A DNA stretch of 12,851 nt from JBLHUT01 sp047629975 (GTDB lineage: Bacteria; Pseudomonadota; Alphaproteobacteria; Rhodobacterales; Rhodobacteraceae), in assembly GCA_047629975.1 (NCBI GenBank), contig JBLHUT010000073.1:1-12851 (forward strand), given 5' to 3'. Position numbers and translations under genes: made by a program. Positions within the stretch are counted from its first letter, which is position 1, and the number at the start of each line of letters is the position of its first letter. The notes beneath the pieces are model-generated. The model saw only the letters and a list, made by a program, of their open reading frames with translations. It was not told where the DNA came from and did not search any database. This document shows positions 1 to 7,508 of this stretch, piece after piece.

Positions 1-44
1 ACATATCCGGCGCAGGCCAGCGGAAAAGTTGGAAAACAGACCAG

Positions 45-90
45 AAAGGCGTGCATCCGGTGTGCTACCAAATCACCCGCGCGCCTTTTT
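45..90 (+). terminator. Possible terminator of an upstream gene
   Basis: Positions 45-54 pair with 79-88 (ten pairs, one of them G-U), a second short stem (59-62 with 74-77) nests inside, and a run of five T closes it at 86-90. This fits a rho-independent terminator reading rightward, for a gene that would end just left of or inside the first bases of the window. No upstream coding sequence can be recognised, and the 24-base apical region is long, so the call is tentative. Confidence 0.3.
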
Positions 91-156
91 AGTTTCTCGA
101 ATTGGCTATCGCGATCAACAGCTTCGTACATGTTGTCGCAGCAGCCATGTCCCACT

Positions 157-184
157 TTGCCATTGCGCAAAACAAGTCTATCTG
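157..184 (+). promoter_or_regulatory. Candidate promoter of the regulator-cydAB operon
   Basis: TTGCCA at 157-162 and TATCTG at 179-184 resemble -35 and -10 hexamers separated by 16 bases. The right hexamer overlaps the palindromic element at 182-205, the layout expected for repression by steric block. Both hexamers are imperfect and the start site has not been mapped, so this is inference from position and weak consensus only. Confidence 0.3.
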
Positions 185-205
185 AAATTTCAGCAATTAC
201 TGAAA
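182..205. promoter_or_regulatory. Palindromic operator candidate (three CTGAAA half-sites)
   Basis: The 12-base CTGAAATTTCAG at 182-193 is a perfect palindrome, and its right half forms a second dyad, TTTCAG-N6-CTGAAA, with 200-205. The cluster ends 19 bases before the ATG of the GbsR/MarR-type gene, where an autoregulatory binding site for such a dimeric winged-helix protein would be expected. The symmetry is seen directly; the identity of the binding protein is inferred. Confidence 0.5.
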
Positions 206-224
206 CAACGGCATAGGCTGACAG

Positions 225-785
225 ATGCATGTCTCGAACCTGAAACAGGACTTTATCCTGCACTTTGGCGAAATGGGCTCCCGCTGGGGCATCAACAGAA
301 CGGTCGGGCAGATTTATGCCCTTTTGTTTCTGGCCGATGCCCCGCTTTGCGCCGATGAAATCGTCGAGGGCCTTGGCGTGTCACGGTCAAATGTCTCCAT
401 GAGCCTGAAGGAGCTGCAAAGCTGGAACCTTGTCCGTCTGCGCCACAAACCCTCTGACCGGCGCGACTATTTTACCACGCCGGACGACTTGTGGGAGATC
501 GTGCGCACCCTCGTTGCAGAGCGTAAAAAGCGCGAGATCGACCCGACCTTGACCAAGCTGCGCGAATTGCAGATGGAAACACCCCTGCCCGAAGACGAGC
601 GCGCCCATGCCCGCATGGCCGAGTTGCGCGAACTGATCGAATCCATGACCCATTTTTATGACGAGTTGAACGCGATGGAAACAGAGCGTTTGATCCAGCT
701 TATGTCGATGGGTCGCAAACTGAGAACACTTGTTGCGGGTGCCAGTCGCATCCTCCCGCTCACCAAAACCGCAAAGAGGTCGTAA
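225..785 (+). CDS. GbsR/MarR-family winged-helix transcriptional regulator
   Basis: A 186-residue cytoplasmic DNA-binding protein. Residues 43-70 form the helix-turn-helix (DEIVEGLGVSRSNVS then LKELQSWNLV) and 71-83 the wing (RLRHKPSDRRDYF). Residues 95-165 are charged and helical, as expected of a dimerisation region. The opening HFGEMGSRWGINRTVGQIYALL is typical of the GbsR-like branch of MarR regulators rather than classical MarR. The ATG follows a modest AGG-containing ribosome site. Its stop codon directly abuts the cydA start, so it is co-transcribed with cydAB and probably controls that operon and itself through the dyads at 182-205. The ligand or signal is unknown: redox state, quinone or choline-like ligands cannot be told apart from sequence. 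Confidence 0.88.
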   Translation: MHVSNLKQDFILHFGEMGSRWGINRTVGQIYALLFLADAPLCADEIVEGLGVSRSNVSMSLKELQSWNLVRLRHKPSDRRDYFTTPDDLWEIVRTLVAERKKREIDPTLTKLRELQMETPLPEDERAHARMAELRELIESMTHFYDELNAMETERLIQLMSMGRKLRTLVAGASRILPLTKTAKRS

Positions 786-2192
786 ATGGACACGCTTATC
801 CTGTCGCGCATCCAGTTCGGGGCGAACATCTCGTTCCACATTCTGTTCCCCACCATCAACATCGCGCTTGGGTGGATATTGATGTATTTCAAGCTCCAGT
901 ACGGATGGTCGGGGCGTGAACGCTGGATGGAGGCGTACCGCTTCTGGGTGAAAATCTTTGCGCTGACCTTTGCGATGGGCGTCGTCAGCGGCATCACGAT
1001 GTCTTTCCAGTTCGGTACCAACTGGCCCGGCTTCATGGAAACAGTGGGCAACATTGCCGGACCGTTGCTGGCCTATGAAGTGCTGACGGCCTTTTTCCTC
1101 GAGGCGGTTTTTCTGGGCATCATGTTGTTCGGGTTCCATAAGGTGCCAAGCTGGTTGCACACTCTGGCGACCTTTCTGGTGGCCTTTGGCACGACACTCT
1201 CGGCGTTCTGGATCCTTGTGCTCAACTCGTGGATGCACACCCCCACGGGGTATGAAATCCGTGACGGGGTGGTTTTTGCCTCCAACTGGTTCGAGGTTAT
1301 TTTCAATCCGTCCCTGCCCTACCGCCTGAGCCACATGTTGCTGGCATCCGGCTTGACCGCGGCGTTTGTCATTGCCGGAATGTCTGCCCTGCGCCGCTTG
1401 ATGGGCGACAAAACAGAAGGGGTCATGGCGACTTTGCGCTTTGGTGTGGCACTGGCCGCTTTGCTGATCCCGATCCAGATCCTTGCCGGTGACATGCACG
1501 GGCTCAACACGCTGGAGCACCAACCGCAAAAGATTGCCGCCATGGAGGGCAACTGGGAAACAGGGCCGAATGTACCGCTGATATTGTTCGCACTCCCCGA
1601 CGAGGCGGCCCGCGAGAACCGTTTTGAAATCGCGGTGCCCAATTTGGCGTCCATCATCCTGACCCACAGGGCCGACGGGATCGTGCCCGGCCTGAACGAC
1701 TTTATCGCCGAGGACGGCACAGTGTTGCACCCGCCCGTGGCCAAAGTGTTCTGGAGCTTTCGCGTTATGGTCGGAACCGGCATGGCAATGCTCGCCATCA
1801 GTTGGGGCATCCTTGCCTTGCTGGCCCGCCGCGACAAAAATACCGGCAAACGCTGGTCGGTTGAAGCTCTGCCAAAGGTTGCCTTGTTCGGGCTTGTCGC
1901 AATGACCTTTTCGGGGTGGATCGCGACATTGGCTGGCTGGTACACAACAGAAATCGGGCGTCAGCCGTGGCTGGTGGACGGGCTTTTGATGACAAAAGAC
2001 GCCGTGGCCGATGTGCCCGCCCCGATGGTTCTGGGCACATTGATCATGTACCTGACGGTTTACGTGGTACTGACGGTGATCTATATCGCTGTGCTGACCT
2101 ACCTTGCGCGCATGGCCTCGCGCGGAGAACCCATCCCCTTGCGTCCCCGTGCGGAGGCCGCAGAGGTCGCCGCCCTCACACCTGCGGAGTAA
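786..2192 (+). CDS. cydA: Cytochrome bd-type quinol oxidase subunit I (CIO type)
   Basis: This subunit of an inner-membrane terminal oxidase oxidises quinol and carries the haems that reduce O2 to water. At 468 residues it is shorter than E. coli CydA (522). Key residues can be read: haem ligands H18, H183 and M333, acidic E98 and E106 near the active site, quinol-site K249 and E254 (in HQPQKIAAMEG), and GRQPW at 391-395. The shortening lies in the loop after residue 254, the short-Q-loop form known as the cyanide-insensitive oxidase (CioA). Several hydrophobic membrane segments are evident. AGAGG stands 6 bases before the ATG, which touches the regulator's stop codon. cydB follows after 5 bases. 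No cydDC assembly transporter is present in the window. Confidence 0.95.
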   Translation: MDTLILSRIQFGANISFHILFPTINIALGWILMYFKLQYGWSGRERWMEAYRFWVKIFALTFAMGVVSGITMSFQFGTNWPGFMETVGNIAGPLLAYEVLTAFFLEAVFLGIMLFGFHKVPSWLHTLATFLVAFGTTLSAFWILVLNSWMHTPTGYEIRDGVVFASNWFEVIFNPSLPYRLSHMLLASGLTAAFVIAGMSALRRLMGDKTEGVMATLRFGVALAALLIPIQILAGDMHGLNTLEHQPQKIAAMEGNWETGPNVPLILFALPDEAARENRFEIAVPNLASIILTHRADGIVPGLNDFIAEDGTVLHPPVAKVFWSFRVMVGTGMAMLAISWGILALLARRDKNTGKRWSVEALPKVALFGLVAMTFSGWIATLAGWYTTEIGRQPWLVDGLLMTKDAVADVPAPMVLGTLIMYLTVYVVLTVIYIAVLTYLARMASRGEPIPLRPRAEAAEVAALTPAE

Positions 2193-2197
2193 AACAG

Positions 2198-3211
2198 ATG
2201 ATGACATTGTTCGGAGATCCCGCCGTCTGGCTGCCATTGACGTTCGCCGGCCTGATGGGCGCATCAATCCTGATCTACGTTGTGCTTGACGGGTTCGATC
2301 TGGGCGTGGGCGTGTTGTTTCCCTTTGCCGACAACGCCGAAAAAGACCGCATGGTCGCCTCGATCGGACCGTTCTGGGATGCAAACGAGACGTGGCTGGT
2401 TCTGGCCATCGGGCTGTTGCTGGTGGCGTTTCCCGCCGCGCACGGGGCGATCCTGACCGCGCTTTATCTGCCGGTCGCGATCATGCTGGTTGGTCTGATC
2501 CTGCGCGGCGTCGCATTCGAGTTCAGGGTCAAGGCCCCGCCACGGTTCAAACCGGCGTGGAACTGGGCGTTTTTTACCGGATCACTGATTACATCGCTGT
2601 CACAAGGCTTCATGCTGGGGATGTACATCATGGGGCTGGACCACACCCCCGCGACGCTGGCATTCTCGTGTTTGACGGCCGTGTTCCTGACCGTCGGTTA
2701 CAGCTTTATCGGGGCGGCATGGCTGATCCTGAAAACAGATGGGCGGTTACAGCTCAAATCACTCAATTGGGCACAAGGCGGGCTTTGGGGCCTGATCCTT
2801 GGCATGGGGGCGATCTCTGTCGCGTCGCCGCTGGTCAGCGCGCGCATTTTCGAGAAGTGGTTCGCCTTTCCCGAAATTATGTTGCTGGCTCCCTTGCCGT
2901 TGATGTCGGGGCTGCTGGTCGTGTTGCTCTGGATCGGGCTGCGACGGTTGCCCACGGCGAATGACAGTTTTGCATGGTTTCCGTTTGCGGCTGGTACGAC
3001 CTTGTTCATTCTGGCGTTCTTTGGTCTGGCGTATTCGTTCTATCCGTACGTCGTGCCCGAGAAACTGACGATTTACGAAGCCGCAAGCGCGCCCGAGGCG
3101 TTGATCATCATCCTTGCAGGAACAGTTTTCGTGTTGCCGATGATCCTGGCCTATACCGCGCTGGCTTACCACATTTTCCGCGGCAAGGCGACCACACTCA
3201 CCTATTATTGA
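2198..3211 (+). CDS. cydB: Cytochrome bd-type quinol oxidase subunit II (CIO type)
   Basis: Partner subunit of the bd-type quinol oxidase, 337 residues, a multi-spanning membrane protein that stabilises the haem-bearing subunit. Family motifs are DGFDLGVG (31-38), WDANETWL (60-67) and LRGVAFEFR (102-110). Its length fits CioB-type proteins, which are shorter than E. coli CydB (379). Two adjacent ATG codons occur; the first is chosen because a GGAG at 2185-2188, overlapping the cydA stop region, lies 9 bases upstream. The 26 bases between its stop and the terminator hold no room for a cydX-type small subunit, so the oxidase encoded here appears to be two-subunit. Confidence 0.94.
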   Translation: MMTLFGDPAVWLPLTFAGLMGASILIYVVLDGFDLGVGVLFPFADNAEKDRMVASIGPFWDANETWLVLAIGLLLVAFPAAHGAILTALYLPVAIMLVGLILRGVAFEFRVKAPPRFKPAWNWAFFTGSLITSLSQGFMLGMYIMGLDHTPATLAFSCLTAVFLTVGYSFIGAAWLILKTDGRLQLKSLNWAQGGLWGLILGMGAISVASPLVSARIFEKWFAFPEIMLLAPLPLMSGLLVVLLWIGLRRLPTANDSFAWFPFAAGTTLFILAFFGLAYSFYPYVVPEKLTIYEAASAPEALIIILAGTVFVLPMILAYTALAYHIFRGKATTLTYY

Positions 3212-3237
3212 GCACCTACTGCGCCACAAGAAAGACC

Positions 3238-3266
3238 GGCCGCCCTGTGTCGGGGCGGCCTTTTTT
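3238..3266 (+). terminator. Rho-independent terminator after cydB
   Basis: GGCCGCCC (3238-3245) pairs perfectly with GGGCGGCC (3253-3260) around a 7-base loop, followed by six T at 3261-3266. This is a textbook intrinsic terminator for the cyd operon. The convergent ynjD gene ends at the very next base, 3267. Read leftward, the same stem is preceded by A6 and followed by the weak T-rich GGTCTTTCTT, so it may also stop the ynj transcript. Confidence 0.9.
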
Positions 3267-3920
3267 CTACGGCGTGACCTCCACGACTTCCCCACCGGCT
3301 GCCGCCGCGTCCTCTGCGTCATGAGTAACCAGAATGCACGGCAAATCCCGCGACCGGACCGTATCAAAAACCAAAGTCCGTATCTGTGCACGTCGCCCCG
3401 CATCAAGCCGTGAAAACGGCTCGTCCAGCAACAGCGCCGACGGCTCGCTCAGCAACATCCGCATCAAGGACACCCGCGCCTTTTGTCCCCCCGAAAGTGT
3501 CGCCGGATCGCGGTCGAAAAAGCCCGCCAGACCGATCTCTTCCAACCCCACTTCGATCCGCTGACGCCGCGCAGCCTTGCCCGTCACCCGTGCCGACAAT
3601 CCAAAGGCAAGGTTTGCCCCGACACACAGATGCGGAAACAGCAGGTCGTCCTGAAACAGGATCCCGACCTTGCGCTGGTCCGGTGCAAGGTCCGTGATAT
3701 CGCGCCCCTCCAGAACGACACGGCCCGTTGCTGTAAAACCCTGTGCCAACGTGCCGGTGATCAACGACAAAAGCGTTGATTTACCCACCCCGCTTGGTCC
3801 CATCACACTCAGTACCTCGCCCGGTGCCACGGTTGTGTCCAGCGCGATAAGCCGGCGCGCCCCTTGCGTGATACAGATGTTGTGCAACTGCAAACCCGAC
3901 CCTGCCGCAGACCTACCCAT
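3267..3920 (-). CDS. ynjD: ABC transporter ATP-binding protein, YnjD family
   Basis: Cytoplasmic ATPase that powers the YnjBC importer. The 217 residues equal the recalled length of E. coli YnjD. Motifs in order: Walker A GPSGVGKST (41-49), Q-loop Q90, signature LSGGQ (142-146), Walker B LLLDEP (163-168), D-loop SRLD (170-173) and switch H200; all are intact. The segment GILFQDDLLFPHLCVGANLAFGL resembles YnjD closely. The start is placed at the ATG at 3920-3918, because a strong AAAGGAGG (3936-3929) lies 8 bases upstream; this start overlaps the permease stop by 8 bases, implying coupled translation. The open frame extends 17 codons further upstream but only inside the permease gene. The substrate is unknown; a ThiQ-like thiamine ATPase is the main alternative. 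Confidence 0.88.
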   Translation of the reverse strand: MGRSAAGSGLQLHNICITQGARRLIALDTTVAPGEVLSVMGPSGVGKSTLLSLITGTLAQGFTATGRVVLEGRDITDLAPDQRKVGILFQDDLLFPHLCVGANLAFGLSARVTGKAARRQRIEVGLEEIGLAGFFDRDPATLSGGQKARVSLMRMLLSEPSALLLDEPFSRLDAGRRAQIRTLVFDTVRSRDLPCILVTHDAEDAAAAGGEVVEVTP

Positions 3921-5631
3921 TGCGCATTCCTCCTTTGTGGCGCCACACAAGCGGAGGCACCACGACAGCAATCAAAAACGGCACAAAAGCAGCCACAGTT
4001 TGCATCAGGCCGAACACACCAATCGCCCGCCGGTCACCGCCCGCAGCCAAGGACACTGCCTCTGTTGTCAGCGTCGCAACCCGCCCCCCGCCGACCAGAA
4101 GCGTCGGCAGATATTGCCCGACAGAGACCGCAAACCCGACCGCAAACGCCGTAAGCACCGACGCCAGCAACATCGGCAGACGCACCGCCCACAACACCCT
4201 GTCAGGGCCCGCCCCCAACGCCGACGCAATCGTGCCAAACCGCGTGTCCCACGCCCGGAACGGATCTCCGAGCGACAAGAACACATACGGCAACACAAAC
4301 ACCAGATGCGCCAGAATGACCGGCCCGCGCCCCACCTCGAACCCCGCCGACAGCATCAAGGTCTGCAATCCGGGCAAAAAGGCCGTCTGCGGCACCAGCA
4401 GCGGCACATACAGCAGAAAAACGCCCCCCGGCCCCAGCCGCAAGCCGAACCGGTGCTCGGCCTCAAGACAACCCAACGTCAGGACAAGCGCCACAGCCGT
4501 CGCGGCAAACGCCACAATCAGCGTCTCGCGCGCCGCATCCCACAATCCGGGTGCATGCCGGATCCAACTGCGCCACGTCAGCGTGTCGGGCAACAGGTCA
4601 GGGTAACTCCAGAAACCCGCCAACGACCAGACCGCCAACCCTGCCAGCCCAAGAACAACCGCAAGCGCCGAGAGAACTCCGGCAATCAAACCGAAAGCCT
4701 GCAATGTCCCCTCGCACATTCCGCGCCCGCCCCGCAGAATCCAGACATGACCCAGTCGCGCCCCAAGGCTCTCGCCCAGTCGCCAGACGCCGCACGCCCC
4801 CAGCACAAGCGCACACTGAACCAACGCCGCCGCTGCCGCTTGAAGCCGCAGGGCAATGTCGGGGTCATTCATCCACCGGACAATCTGCACGGACAACGTG
4901 GGCGGGGTGTTCGGGCCCAAAATCACGGCCACATCGACAACCGACATCGAATAGGCCAACACCACATAAACCGGCAGCCGGATTTGCGCATAAACCCGCG
5001 GGAACACCGCCTTTATCCACCCCGTGACACGCCCGTATCCCAACGCTCCCGCAACTGCCGCGCTGCGGTGTCCGTCAACCTGTGGCAAAGCCGACAGCGT
5101 CATCAACAACAAAAACGGTACTTCTTTTGCGACCAACCCCGCCACAAGCGCCAAGCCGAAGGCATCCTGAACGATCAACACATCGGGCGGCTGCTCCCAG
5201 CCTGTCGCCCACGGCGACACCAGCCGCACCAGCCAGCCCGAGGGCGCAATCAAAAAGGCCAGCCCAAAGGCCGCCGCCGCGTGAGGCACCGCCAACAGCG
5301 GTGACAAAAGACGTTGTAACACAACAAACGCCGCCCGCCCCTGCCAGCCTGCGGTGATGAGCACCACAATCAACAACGACAGCCCCGTTGCCAGAAACCC
5401 TGTCGAGACACTGACCCCTGCCGCGCGGCCAAATCCGGGCCACTCGACAAGCGTGCGAAACGCATCGAGGCCCCAGTCGCTTTGTCCTGCGGCGGGCAAA
5501 TACCCGAAGGCGGGCGCGATTGTTCCCGCCAGCCCCGCCAGCACCGGCCCCAACATTGCCGCCAAGGTCAAATACGGCAACCACGCAAAGCGCAGTCGCC
5601 GTTTCACCCCGACAGGACCAAAGGCCGGCAC
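3913..5631 (-). CDS. ynjC: ABC transporter permease, fused two-domain, YnjC family
   Basis: Inner-membrane permease of the YnjBCD importer, 572 residues. It consists of two homologous halves, each with a hydrophobic block and a cytoplasmic EAA-type loop that docks to the ATPase: about residues 190-212 (AAVAGALGYGRVTGWIKAVFP) and 467-488 (TIASALGAGPDRVLWAVRLP). A single polypeptide therefore supplies both permease domains, as in ThiP and E. coli YnjC (about 511 residues). The start is a GTG at 5631 with a poor ribosome site, 19 bases after ynjB; an in-frame GTG at 5607 (codon 9) is an equally possible start. Poor initiation, and the hairpin just upstream, would both lower permease output relative to the binding protein. 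It overlaps ynjD by 8 bases. Confidence 0.88.
   Translation of the reverse strand: MPAFGPVGVKRRLRFAWLPYLTLAAMLGPVLAGLAGTIAPAFGYLPAAGQSDWGLDAFRTLVEWPGFGRAAGVSVSTGFLATGLSLLIVVLITAGWQGRAAFVVLQRLLSPLLAVPHAAAAFGLAFLIAPSGWLVRLVSPWATGWEQPPDVLIVQDAFGLALVAGLVAKEVPFLLLMTLSALPQVDGHRSAAVAGALGYGRVTGWIKAVFPRVYAQIRLPVYVVLAYSMSVVDVAVILGPNTPPTLSVQIVRWMNDPDIALRLQAAAAALVQCALVLGACGVWRLGESLGARLGHVWILRGGRGMCEGTLQAFGLIAGVLSALAVVLGLAGLAVWSLAGFWSYPDLLPDTLTWRSWIRHAPGLWDAARETLIVAFAATAVALVLTLGCLEAEHRFGLRLGPGGVFLLYVPLLVPQTAFLPGLQTLMLSAGFEVGRGPVILAHLVFVLPYVFLSLGDPFRAWDTRFGTIASALGAGPDRVLWAVRLPMLLASVLTAFAVGFAVSVGQYLPTLLVGGGRVATLTTEAVSLAAGGDRRAIGVFGLMQTVAAFVPFLIAVVVPPLVWRHKGGMRNG
3929..3936 (-). promoter_or_regulatory. Strong ribosome binding site that fixes the ynjD start
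   Basis: On the minus strand this reads AAAGGAGG, a near-perfect anti-Shine-Dalgarno match, 8 bases before the ATG at 3920. It lies inside the last codons of ynjC and shows that translation of ynjD begins within the ynjC stop region rather than at an earlier in-frame ATG. Confidence 0.85.
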
Positions 5632-5648
5632 GCCGGAAACCGCCGCCC

Positions 5649-5671
5649 CGTTACGGCGTCACGCCGTAACG
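5649..5671 (-). other. Perfect hairpin at the ynjB-ynjC junction
   Basis: CGTTACGGCG and CGCCGTAACG form a perfect 10-base inverted repeat around a 3-base loop. It covers the last codons and stop codon of ynjB. No T-tract follows on the minus strand, so it is unlikely to be a full intrinsic terminator. Such hairpins between a binding-protein gene and its permease gene commonly protect the upstream mRNA from 3' decay or reduce downstream expression; that role here is inferred. Confidence 0.75.
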
Positions 5672-6865
5672 CGAGACCCAGTCGGCGCTGATGCGCGTCA
5701 TCCAGCTGGGGTGGGGTTCGGCCTGCGCCTGACCAAGATCGGCAGGACTTAACGTGGCAACACCCAGCGACAGACCGTCAAACACCGCACGCTCGGAGGC
5801 CGTGAGTTTGGCCATATCAAGCACCGTGCCGTAGCCCAGAACCGACGGGTCCTGTGCGCGGGCCTGCGCCTCGCCAGACATCAGGAAGTTCGCAACGACC
5901 ATCGCGCCGGCCTTGGCTCCCGAATTGTAGGGGATCGCGACAAAGGACGCATTTCCAAGCGTTCCCTTGTCCAGAACAAAGGTCCGCGCGGTTTCGGGCA
6001 GTTGGAAATTCGCAATCGCCGCCGAAGCCTCGCCGGGGCTGAACGAAATCGCAAGATCGACCTCACCATCGACAATCAACTGGAACTGGCGCGGTCCGGT
6101 TTGCGGATAAGCCCGCCCCTGACGCCACAAATTCGGCGTCAGCTCTTCGAGAAACGCCCAAAGTGGTGCGGTAACTTCCGCGTAATTGTCACCCGCAGCA
6201 GATTGCAGAACCGACGGGTCCTCAAGCAGATCAATCAAGGCCTGCTTCAGAAACGTCGCCCCGAGAAAATCGGGCGGCTGTGGAAAGGTAAACCGGCCTG
6301 GGTTGGATTTTGCCCATTCGAGTAGCGCATTCATCGACCCCAAAGGCGCCTTGAGCCGCGCCGTGTCATGAATGAAAACGACCTGCGCCATGGCCCAAGG
6401 CGACTCGAACCCTTCGACAGGGACGGTGAAATCGGTTTGAACCGTCTTACCCTCGACATCGACCAGACCCCAGTTCGGAAGATCCTCGGCAAAGGGGCCG
6501 AACAGCAAACCGGCCTGCTTCATGGCGGCGAAATTTGCACCGTTGATCCAGATCATATCAATCGCACCACCGTCGTCCTTGCCCGCACTCTTCTCGGCCA
6601 GCACACGGCTGACGGCATCGGCGGTATCGGTCAGCTTCACGTGCTCAAGCGTCACGCCGTATTGCTGCGACACGCGCGCCCCGACCCACGCAAGAAAATC
6701 ATTGGTCGTGGTCGACCCGCCCCACGCGTTCCAATAAACAGTCTGTCCACGGGCCTCGGCGGTGACCGCAGGCCAATCAGCGGGCACCGGATCTGCAAAC
6801 GCAGGCGTCATTTGTGCAACGCCCGACAGCGCGATCATCGCTGCACTAAAAAGCAGTTTTTTCAT
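5651..6865 (-). CDS. ynjB: ABC transporter periplasmic substrate-binding protein, YnjB family
   Basis: Periplasmic solute receptor for the YnjCD importer, 404 residues. Residues 1-24 form a Sec signal peptide (KK, hydrophobic core, then PAFA before DPVPAD). The mature start, with EARGQTVYWNAWGG at 37-50, and later DLPNWG and KSNPGRFTFPQPPDFLGATFL, match recalled E. coli YnjB closely, distinguishing it from ThiB and iron-binding relatives. The start is the ATG at 6865, preceded by AGGAA six bases upstream; the longer open frame has no signal peptide at its end. It lies 28 bases after ynjF and is the first transporter gene of the set. The substrate has not been established for this family to my knowledge. 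Confidence 0.88.
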   Translation of the reverse strand: MKKLLFSAAMIALSGVAQMTPAFADPVPADWPAVTAEARGQTVYWNAWGGSTTTNDFLAWVGARVSQQYGVTLEHVKLTDTADAVSRVLAEKSAGKDDGGAIDMIWINGANFAAMKQAGLLFGPFAEDLPNWGLVDVEGKTVQTDFTVPVEGFESPWAMAQVVFIHDTARLKAPLGSMNALLEWAKSNPGRFTFPQPPDFLGATFLKQALIDLLEDPSVLQSAAGDNYAEVTAPLWAFLEELTPNLWRQGRAYPQTGPRQFQLIVDGEVDLAISFSPGEASAAIANFQLPETARTFVLDKGTLGNASFVAIPYNSGAKAGAMVVANFLMSGEAQARAQDPSVLGYGTVLDMAKLTASERAVFDGLSLGVATLSPADLGQAQAEPHPSWMTRISADWVSRYGVTP

Positions 6866-6893
6866 TTTGGTTCCTGTGGTCGTTAAGTTGAGG

Positions 6894-7508
6894 TCATGAC
6901 GGGTCGGGAAAAACCCGACGCGCCAGAAGAATACGCGAAAAGGCCGTGACAAAGCACAAGGCGCCGAACACCCACGCCATCGGCGCGAAATACTGCGGCA
7001 AAAGGCACAGGACAACAAAGAAGACGATGGTTTCCGTGCCTTCCAGTAACCCGCCGGTGAAATAAAGCGATTTTACGCCGCGCGCATCGCTTTTCATCTG
7101 TTTTTTCTCGGCCAGTATCGCAAAGCCCAGAAAACTGGTTCCGTTGAAGTAGAAACTGGTAAGCAAGAACGCACCAGCCGCACCATTTACCGCTGGATCA
7201 GACAGCACAAAAGCCAGTGGAACCGCCCCGTAAAACAGGAAATCGGCCGCAATATCGAGATATCCGCCAAAATCGGTCTTACGCGTGGCGCGCGCCACCG
7301 CCCCGTCCAACCCGTCTGCAATGCGGCTGGCCAGCAACGGCACCAAAGCCGCCATCGCAAACCCCAGACCGATCAACAGCGCCGAAAAAAGACCCAGCAC
7401 AAGACCGGCGAGCGTTACGGCATTTGCCGTCACCGACCGACGCGCAAGCGCCGCACCTGCCCGGTTCAACGTCGGGTCGATGATCTTACGGGCCAACCCG
7501 TCCAGCAT
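6894..7508 (-). CDS. ynjF: CDP-alcohol phosphatidyltransferase family membrane protein, YnjF-like
   Basis: Integral membrane enzyme of 204 residues, in the family that moves a phosphatidyl or phospho group from a CDP-activated donor to an alcohol. The catalytic motif is complete: D65, D68, G69, A72, R73, G81, D85 and D89, with the 7-residue AR-to-G spacing also recalled for E. coli YnjF. Further matches to YnjF are MLDGLARKII at the start, DIAADFLFYGAVP and LEGTETIVFF. The start at 7508 is set by GAGGAG (7520-7515) six bases upstream, rather than the longer frame from 7565. Its placement directly before ynjB, as part of the same set that E. coli carries, suggests a shared pathway. The alcohol acceptor cannot be read from sequence. 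Confidence 0.85.
   Translation of the reverse strand: MLDGLARKIIDPTLNRAGAALARRSVTANAVTLAGLVLGLFSALLIGLGFAMAALVPLLASRIADGLDGAVARATRKTDFGGYLDIAADFLFYGAVPLAFVLSDPAVNGAAGAFLLTSFYFNGTSFLGFAILAEKKQMKSDARGVKSLYFTGGLLEGTETIVFFVVLCLLPQYFAPMAWVFGALCFVTAFSRILLARRVFPDPS

Noticed and set aside
3..92. Possible C-terminal tail of a gene entering from the left, ending at TAG 90-92
   Set aside because: Thirty codons with no recognisable motif, and the stop falls inside the putative terminator T-run.
102..118. Fnr-like site TTGGCTATCGCGATCAA upstream of the cyd operon
   Set aside because: Only the right half (ATCAA) fits the TTGAT-N4-ATCAA consensus; the left half at the correct spacing does not match.
387..2384. 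665-codon open frame antisense to the regulator, cydA and the start of cydB
   Set aside because: Composition is rich in Arg, His, Gln and Gly with no recognisable domain, and it mirrors three well-supported genes on the + strand; a typical shadow frame of GC-rich coding DNA.
3670..5304. 544-codon open frame antisense to ynjC and ynjD
   Set aside because: Highly basic, low-complexity translation lying opposite a convincing permease and ATPase with intact motifs.
3267..6865. Assignment of the ABC importer to thiamine uptake (ThiB-ThiP-ThiQ)
   Set aside because: Double-length permease and small ATPase fit both, but the binding protein motifs (NAWGG, PPDFLG), the ATPase length of 217 and the adjacent ynjF favour the Ynj family.
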